This document shows, piece by piece, positions 34,221-37,433 of a stretch of DNA of 37,433 bases. The position numbers and the translations under genes were made by a program. Position 1 is the stretch's first letter; every line of letters starts with the position of its first letter. The stretch spans positions 120,638 through 158,070 of the forward strand of contig CALLAF010000025.1 in the NCBI GenBank assembly GCA_938002605.1, given 5' to 3'. Under the pieces are notes generated by a model. That model was given only the letters and a program-made list of their open reading frames with translations, did not search any database and had not been told where the DNA came from. This stretch comes from an uncultured Paracoccaceae bacterium. GTDB taxonomy: Bacteria; Pseudomonadota; Alphaproteobacteria; Rhodobacterales; Rhodobacteraceae.

Positions 34221-35807
34221 CTATGGCACGCGCAGAACATGCCGGTTGTAAAAGCCCAAGGCGTCCCCCGTTCCAAAAGAAAACTTGCCTGCATTTACAT
34301 AGGTCTTTGCCACCCAATCCAACCCGCCGCTCGCGGTGCTGGCATCCAGATTAGGCCGCAAAATGGTGTCAAAACCATTAAGCACGTTGCCCGCCACAGG
34401 GATCGATCCCGCCTCAATGCCATAGGAGACCGAATTTGAGCCAAATTCCCCGGTGATCCCGATCCGCGCAACATCCGCAATATCAATGTTCGTAGGGTTC
34501 ACGCCATCGTAGACATGCAGGTCAATCGGCGTGGTCTTGGCTGGCAAGACCTGATTGAAGACAAGGCTTTGGCTTTCACCGTCCCAATGTACAAATGGCG
34601 CCATTCCGACATAAGCCCACGCGAAACTTGCTTGGGCACCCGTGCCAATCACGGTGACATTATGGCGCACCTCGCCCGGCGTAACACGGCGAAGCAGTTG
34701 ACATTCGCCGATATCGCCGCCTTCTGCGCGCTGCCATGTCGTGTTTTCGGTGATTGTGACAGTTGTGCCAACTGACAACCCGTTTGTGCCCTGCGCAGGT
34801 GTCCATGCCGCGCCATCAAGCAAGATACTCCGCGAGATCAGGCTTTCATTGCCGTGCGTTTGCCCACCCAAAATAGTGGTATTACCCGCAATCGAAAATT
34901 CGGCCGCATATTCACGTTCTGACGCATAATCAATTGCAACGAACTTTGGATAGCTCGGGCGATTATCTGCGCGCCAATCCAACGCCCCATCTGATGCGAT
35001 CCCGCCAGTGTGCGTCGGTGCAGTCGCCCCACTGGTCCCTGTCGCGCGCGCGGTATAAAAAATTCCGCCGTGCTGGACTTCATCCCCCATTGTATAGGCC
35101 GTTGATGCCCCCCACGAAGGCGGCAAAATGCGCGGGTCGTCTAAACTGCCTGTGATCCCAACGGCCTCGATCATCAAAATAGTGCCGCCGGGGCTGGCAG
35201 CGCCGCCATTGGAAAGGCTTACCAAATGGCTACCGATCAAACCGCTGGCGACTTTGACTGCCTGCCTGCGGTTCAGATCGACGGCCGTGTAAGTCGAGAA
35301 CGCTTTGAACCCCAGCCCTGCCGGATCGTCAATTTCGTTGACTAAGATTTGCGCGCCGTCAATATCCACACGACAATAACCGCCGCCTGTGCGCCCCGTA
35401 AAATAGACCCAAAGGTCATAGGGCGCAGCACGGTCTACCGTCACCGATGCTGTAGATGTCTGCGACGACGTGCTGATCGCGCGATTGCCTGTATAGCTTC
35501 CCTGCAAGCCTGAACCAGAGGATTGCAATTGCGACCATGATCCGGTTAGCGCAAGATCGCCAACCGGGTAGATATTGTGCAGCTCTGTCATCAAGGTTTC
35601 GCGCCATGAATAACGGTTGCCCGGATCGGTTGCATCTAATCGCATCGCCGCAGCGACGCCTGCGCCGACCTCGGTCCAGATTGTCAGCCCGCCTGCGGGC
35701 GCCTGCGCAAGCGCCACATGCGCCCCCTCTCCGCGCGCAAAGAACCCCGCCAAAGGCTGTGAAGGGGCACCTGCGGTGGCGGCGGGCGAAAGCTCAAGAC
35801 CGATCAC
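34221..35807 (-). CDS. ghsB: Gene transfer agent head spike/fibre-type protein (GhsB-like)
   Basis: This 528-residue protein starts at a GTG one base after the ghsA stop. It is rich in Ser, Thr and Gly, with no signal peptide and no membrane span. A central segment, STAYTMGDEVQHGGIFYTARATGTSGATAPTHTG ... LDWRA, is the chitin-binding-like repeat common in phage tail and fibre proteins. The region from about 75 to 215 (SVTVDRAAPYDLWVYFTGRTGGGYCRVDIDG) resembles a carbohydrate-binding jelly roll. In Rhodobacter capsulatus, GhsA and GhsB form GTA head spikes that bind the cell capsule. The ghsB call is based on its adjacency to the clear GhsA-type protein plus this composition. A plain phage-derived fibre is the alternative. 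Confidence 0.68.
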   Translation of the reverse strand: MIGLELSPAATAGAPSQPLAGFFARGEGAHVALAQAPAGGLTIWTEVGAGVAAAMRLDATDPGNRYSWRETLMTELHNIYPVGDLALTGSWSQLQSSGSGLQGSYTGNRAISTSSQTSTASVTVDRAAPYDLWVYFTGRTGGGYCRVDIDGAQILVNEIDDPAGLGFKAFSTYTAVDLNRRQAVKVASGLIGSHLVSLSNGGAASPGGTILMIEAVGITGSLDDPRILPPSWGASTAYTMGDEVQHGGIFYTARATGTSGATAPTHTGGIASDGALDWRADNRPSYPKFVAIDYASEREYAAEFSIAGNTTILGGQTHGNESLISRSILLDGAAWTPAQGTNGLSVGTTVTITENTTWQRAEGGDIGECQLLRRVTPGEVRHNVTVIGTGAQASFAWAYVGMAPFVHWDGESQSLVFNQVLPAKTTPIDLHVYDGVNPTNIDIADVARIGITGEFGSNSVSYGIEAGSIPVAGNVLNGFDTILRPNLDASTASGGLDWVAKTYVNAGKFSFGTGDALGFYNRHVLRVP

Positions 35808-35808
35808 G

Positions 35809-36066
35809 TTAGTACCACGCGATCAATTGGGCAGTTGTGCCCGTTGCCAAGATCCGCAGGGGCCGGATACTAAGCACCGCGCCCTCTGTCAGATCATAGC
35901 TAACGACCACGCCGTCCTTGTCCTGCAGTACCGCCGTGCCGCCCACGTTGACAAAAATCGCCCGGGGGCGCACTGGTAAATCAGTCGCGTCATTTGGGGT
36001 AATTTGGAAATGCGACACCGCAGGGGATGTCAGGTTGACGTAATCAGAATCAAATGGATCAGACAT
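35809..36066 (-). CDS. ghsA: Spike base protein of the RCAP_Rcc01079 family (GhsA-like)
   Basis: This 85-residue protein has the pattern of the GTA spike base family (named for R. capsulatus rcc01079): SDPFDSDYVNLTSPAVSHFQITPNDATDLPVRPRAIFVNVGG, then LSIRPLRILATGTTAQLIAWY. The motif TPNDATDLP-x-RPRAIFV with the ending RIxATGTTA is diagnostic to my eye. It is the base to which the GhsB fibre attaches on the GTA capsid. No other GTA genes are in the window. It lies between the ExoY-like gene and ghsB, inside the polysaccharide operon. Confidence 0.82.
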   Translation of the reverse strand: MSDPFDSDYVNLTSPAVSHFQITPNDATDLPVRPRAIFVNVGGTAVLQDKDGVVVSYDLTEGAVLSIRPLRILATGTTAQLIAWY

Positions 36067-36156
36067 GGAATGCTCCGGTTAATAAGACCCAGCCATGCCT
36101 AAACTGGGAAGCTTACGAAGCTGTGCGCCCACCGCACGTTGCGTGCCGCAACGGTG

Positions 36157-36795
36157 CTACGCCCCGCGCCGCGCCGCGACCACCGCCAAGGTGCGCCATG
36201 CAATGTGCAGATCAAAGCCAAAGCTTGCATGATCCAGATAATACAGATCTGCCGCGACGCGGCGGCGCATCGCATCCGCATCGTCAATATAGCCCAATTC
36301 AGTCTGCGCATAGCCGCTGATCCCCGGCAAGACAGCTTGGCGCGCTGCATAACCCGGGATCGCATTTATATAGACCCGCGCATGATCATAGCAGTCAGGG
36401 CGCGGCCCAATCAGGCTCATCTCAGCGCGCAAAACATTGATAACCTGCGGCAGCTCATCGATGCGATAAGACCGTAAAAACCGCCCCAAGGGCGTCACCC
36501 GATCCGTATCAAGCGGATCAAAAGCGCCGCGTTTCTGATCCGCCACGCGCATTGTCCGAAATTTAATCATGGTAAAAGGTTTGCAGCCCTGCCCCATGCG
36601 TTCTTGCACAAAGAAAAGCGGCCCCGCGTTCAGAAATGGATTCAGCAAGAGAAGGACACCCGCGCAAACCGCAAGCGGTCCCAAAAGCAGCAATGCAACG
36701 GTGCGGTCAAAGATGAATTTTGTGCGGGGGGTCGCGGGCTTGGGCGGTGGATCAGCCCTTGCGACAAAGGCTGTGTCATTGTGAAAATCGAACAT
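36157..36795 (-). CDS. ExoY/WcaJ-type undecaprenyl-phosphate sugar-1-phosphate transferase
   Basis: The 212-residue initiating transferase has one membrane segment (FDRTVALLLLGPLAVCAGVLLLLN) followed by the conserved catalytic part: GPLFFVQERMGQGCKPFTMIKFRTMR, LRSYRIDELPQVINVL, MSLIGPRP and PGISGYAQ. It links the first sugar phosphate to undecaprenyl phosphate. It is the small ExoY form without the N-terminal polytopic domain. It heads an operon with ghsA, ghsB and yjbH, and a CtrA box lies 66 bases before its ATG. Confidence 0.93.
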   Translation of the reverse strand: MFDFHNDTAFVARADPPPKPATPRTKFIFDRTVALLLLGPLAVCAGVLLLLNPFLNAGPLFFVQERMGQGCKPFTMIKFRTMRVADQKRGAFDPLDTDRVTPLGRFLRSYRIDELPQVINVLRAEMSLIGPRPDCYDHARVYINAIPGYAARQAVLPGISGYAQTELGYIDDADAMRRRVAADLYYLDHASFGFDLHIAWRTLAVVAARRGA

Positions 36796-36860
36796 CGCGG
36801 CTCACCATTTACCAAACGCAGTTTTGCAACCGCTTCGGAAATTAAGCCTGCAGACTCATG

Positions 36861-36876
36861 GTTAAGGATTGTTTAA
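36861..36876 (-). promoter_or_regulatory. CtrA box upstream of the exoY-ghsA-ghsB-yjbH operon
   Basis: On the minus strand TTAAACAATCCTTAAC fits TTAA-N7-TTAAC exactly and points toward the exoY-like gene. It is the second CtrA-type site of the polysaccharide locus. Confidence 0.65.
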
Positions 36877-37019
36877 TGCCAGCCGAAAAAACCGTGTGTT
36901 TTGTAATGGGTGCGGCGAAAAATAGGCCTTTTGTGTTAAGCTACCCGTATATTTGGCGCAACCAGTCCTTAACCTGTATGCGTTTTATTCCAATGGTCGC
37001 CCCAAGCCATGGAGCCCCA

Positions 37020-37292
37020 ATGCCCAAATTCTTGCTTCCCACTCAATTCATAAAGACCGCGATTATCGGCTTGGTGATTGGCGGCGGGCCCGTTCAGGCG
37101 CAAGACCGCGCGGCTTTGATCATCCAAAATGATCGCGGGGGCGCAATCGGGGAACGTGTACTGGCAATTGCACAAGCCAATGCCGATCACATGCGCATAG
37201 AGCTGCGCGGTCGTATCTGTTATTCATCCTGTACCTTGTATTTGGGGGCGGAAAATCTTTGCGTTAGCGCCGACACCGTGTTTGGGTTTCAT
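37020..37292 (+). pseudogene. Secreted ClpP-like periplasmic protein, truncated by an IS element
   Basis: The frame starts at the ATG at 37020 (MPKFLLPTQFIKTAIIGLVIGGG), with a signal peptide ending near VQAQ, and continues with GGAIGERVLAIAQANADHMRIELRGRICYSSCTLYLGAENLCVSADTVFGFHG. The C-x-S-C-T-x-x-L-G ... GFH pattern is that of COG3904-like predicted periplasmic proteins of alphaproteobacteria (ClpP/crotonase-like fold). At 37293 the sequence changes into an insertion-sequence end, so the C-terminal half is missing. The frame stays open through the IS to the window edge, giving a chimeric product at best. Confidence 0.72.
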
Positions 37293-37433
37293 GGGGCTTT
37301 GTTGCACAAATGGAGCCTTGGGTTGAGTACCCCTTACCTCAGACGGATTTATGCTGCGGCGACGGTTTTCGGGATGCCCAGTGCGGTGAAGCCATTGAGA
37401 ATGGCAGCGCGGATCTGGATCTCTGCGACCTGC
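37293..37433. mobile_element. IS5-family insertion sequence, one end (continues past the window)
   Basis: The terminal sequence GGGGCTTTGTTGCACAAA at 37293-37310 is a typical IS5-family inverted-repeat end, and the minus strand behind it encodes a transposase C-terminus. The exact boundary (37293 or 37294) and target duplication cannot be set without the other end. Confidence 0.7.
37349..37433 (-). CDS. IS5-family transposase, C-terminal end only
   Basis: The last 27 residues, QVAEIQIRAAILNGFTALGI then PKTVAAA and a TAA stop at 37349-37351, match the C-terminus of IS5-family transposases in Rhodobacteraceae as I recall them. The stop lies about 56 bases inside the element end, which is normal spacing. 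The DDE catalytic domain is outside the window. Confidence 0.7.
   Translation of the reverse strand, partial: QVAEIQIRAAILNGFTALGIPKTVAAA

Noticed and set aside
34221..36066. A prophage remnant
   Set aside because: Only spike-type proteins are present, with no integrase, capsid, terminase or lysis genes, and they are integrated in a polysaccharide operon, which fits GTA spikes better.

Overview
The window comes from an alphaproteobacterium of the Rhodobacteraceae, most likely the marine Roseobacter group. Supporting signs are an Irr-type Fur regulator, a miaB-phoH-ybeY-corC block, a fabA/fabB/fabI set, a gene transfer agent (GTA) spike-base protein of the Rhodobacter type, CtrA boxes of the TTAA-N7-TTAAC form, and moderate GC. 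The genus cannot be fixed from the sequence alone. I saw no tRNA, rRNA or CRISPR array, and no stretch longer than 300 bases lacks a gene or element.

Layout. 1-5235 (minus strand) is the housekeeping run miaB, phoH, an unrecognised secreted EF-hand protein, ybeY and the partial corC. 5348-6764 holds a conserved glycosyltransferase-like gene followed by a decayed REP-associated tyrosine transposase (RAYT) between two inverted REP palindromes. 6765-7962 (minus) has a membrane protein and irr. 8110-12858 is the unsaturated fatty acid block fabA ... fabB-fabI, split by a Tat-exported PhoX phosphatase that carries its own PHO-box-like site and terminator. 12951-14315 has an orphan ThiF/E1-like protein and a convergent SlyD-like FKBP. 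14446-19574 is a plus-strand run of six catabolic-type genes, almost all joined by start/stop overlaps: a HAD dehalogenase, three alpha/beta hydrolases, a PLP ammonia-lyase and an EEP nuclease/phosphatase. A TetA-like MFS exporter follows.

20872-24243 appears to be a self-contained membrane-stress regulon: a TetR-type repressor, a PspA/IM30 protein, a YiaAB-type small membrane protein, a PlsC-type acyltransferase and a CdsA-type cytidylyltransferase. Three identical-arm operators (TGAAC-N3-GTTCA) sit before the tetR gene and on both sides of the -35/-10 promoter of the pspA operon.

24234-36795 is a Wzx/Wzy-type surface polysaccharide locus in two minus-strand operons around one plus-strand chain-length gene. 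Operon one is wzx, wzy, acetyltransferase, GT4, WcaF-like acetyltransferase, GT2, GT2. Operon two is an ExoY-like initiating transferase, two GTA head-spike-type genes (ghsA, ghsB) and a YjbH-type outer-membrane protein. The Wzz-like protein has lost all visible kinase motifs. A CtrA box lies in each of the two promoter regions. The arrangement suggests that the capsule and the GTA spike thought to bind it are made from one CtrA-controlled locus.

The right edge (37020-37433) is a secreted-protein gene cut by the end of an IS5-type insertion sequence.
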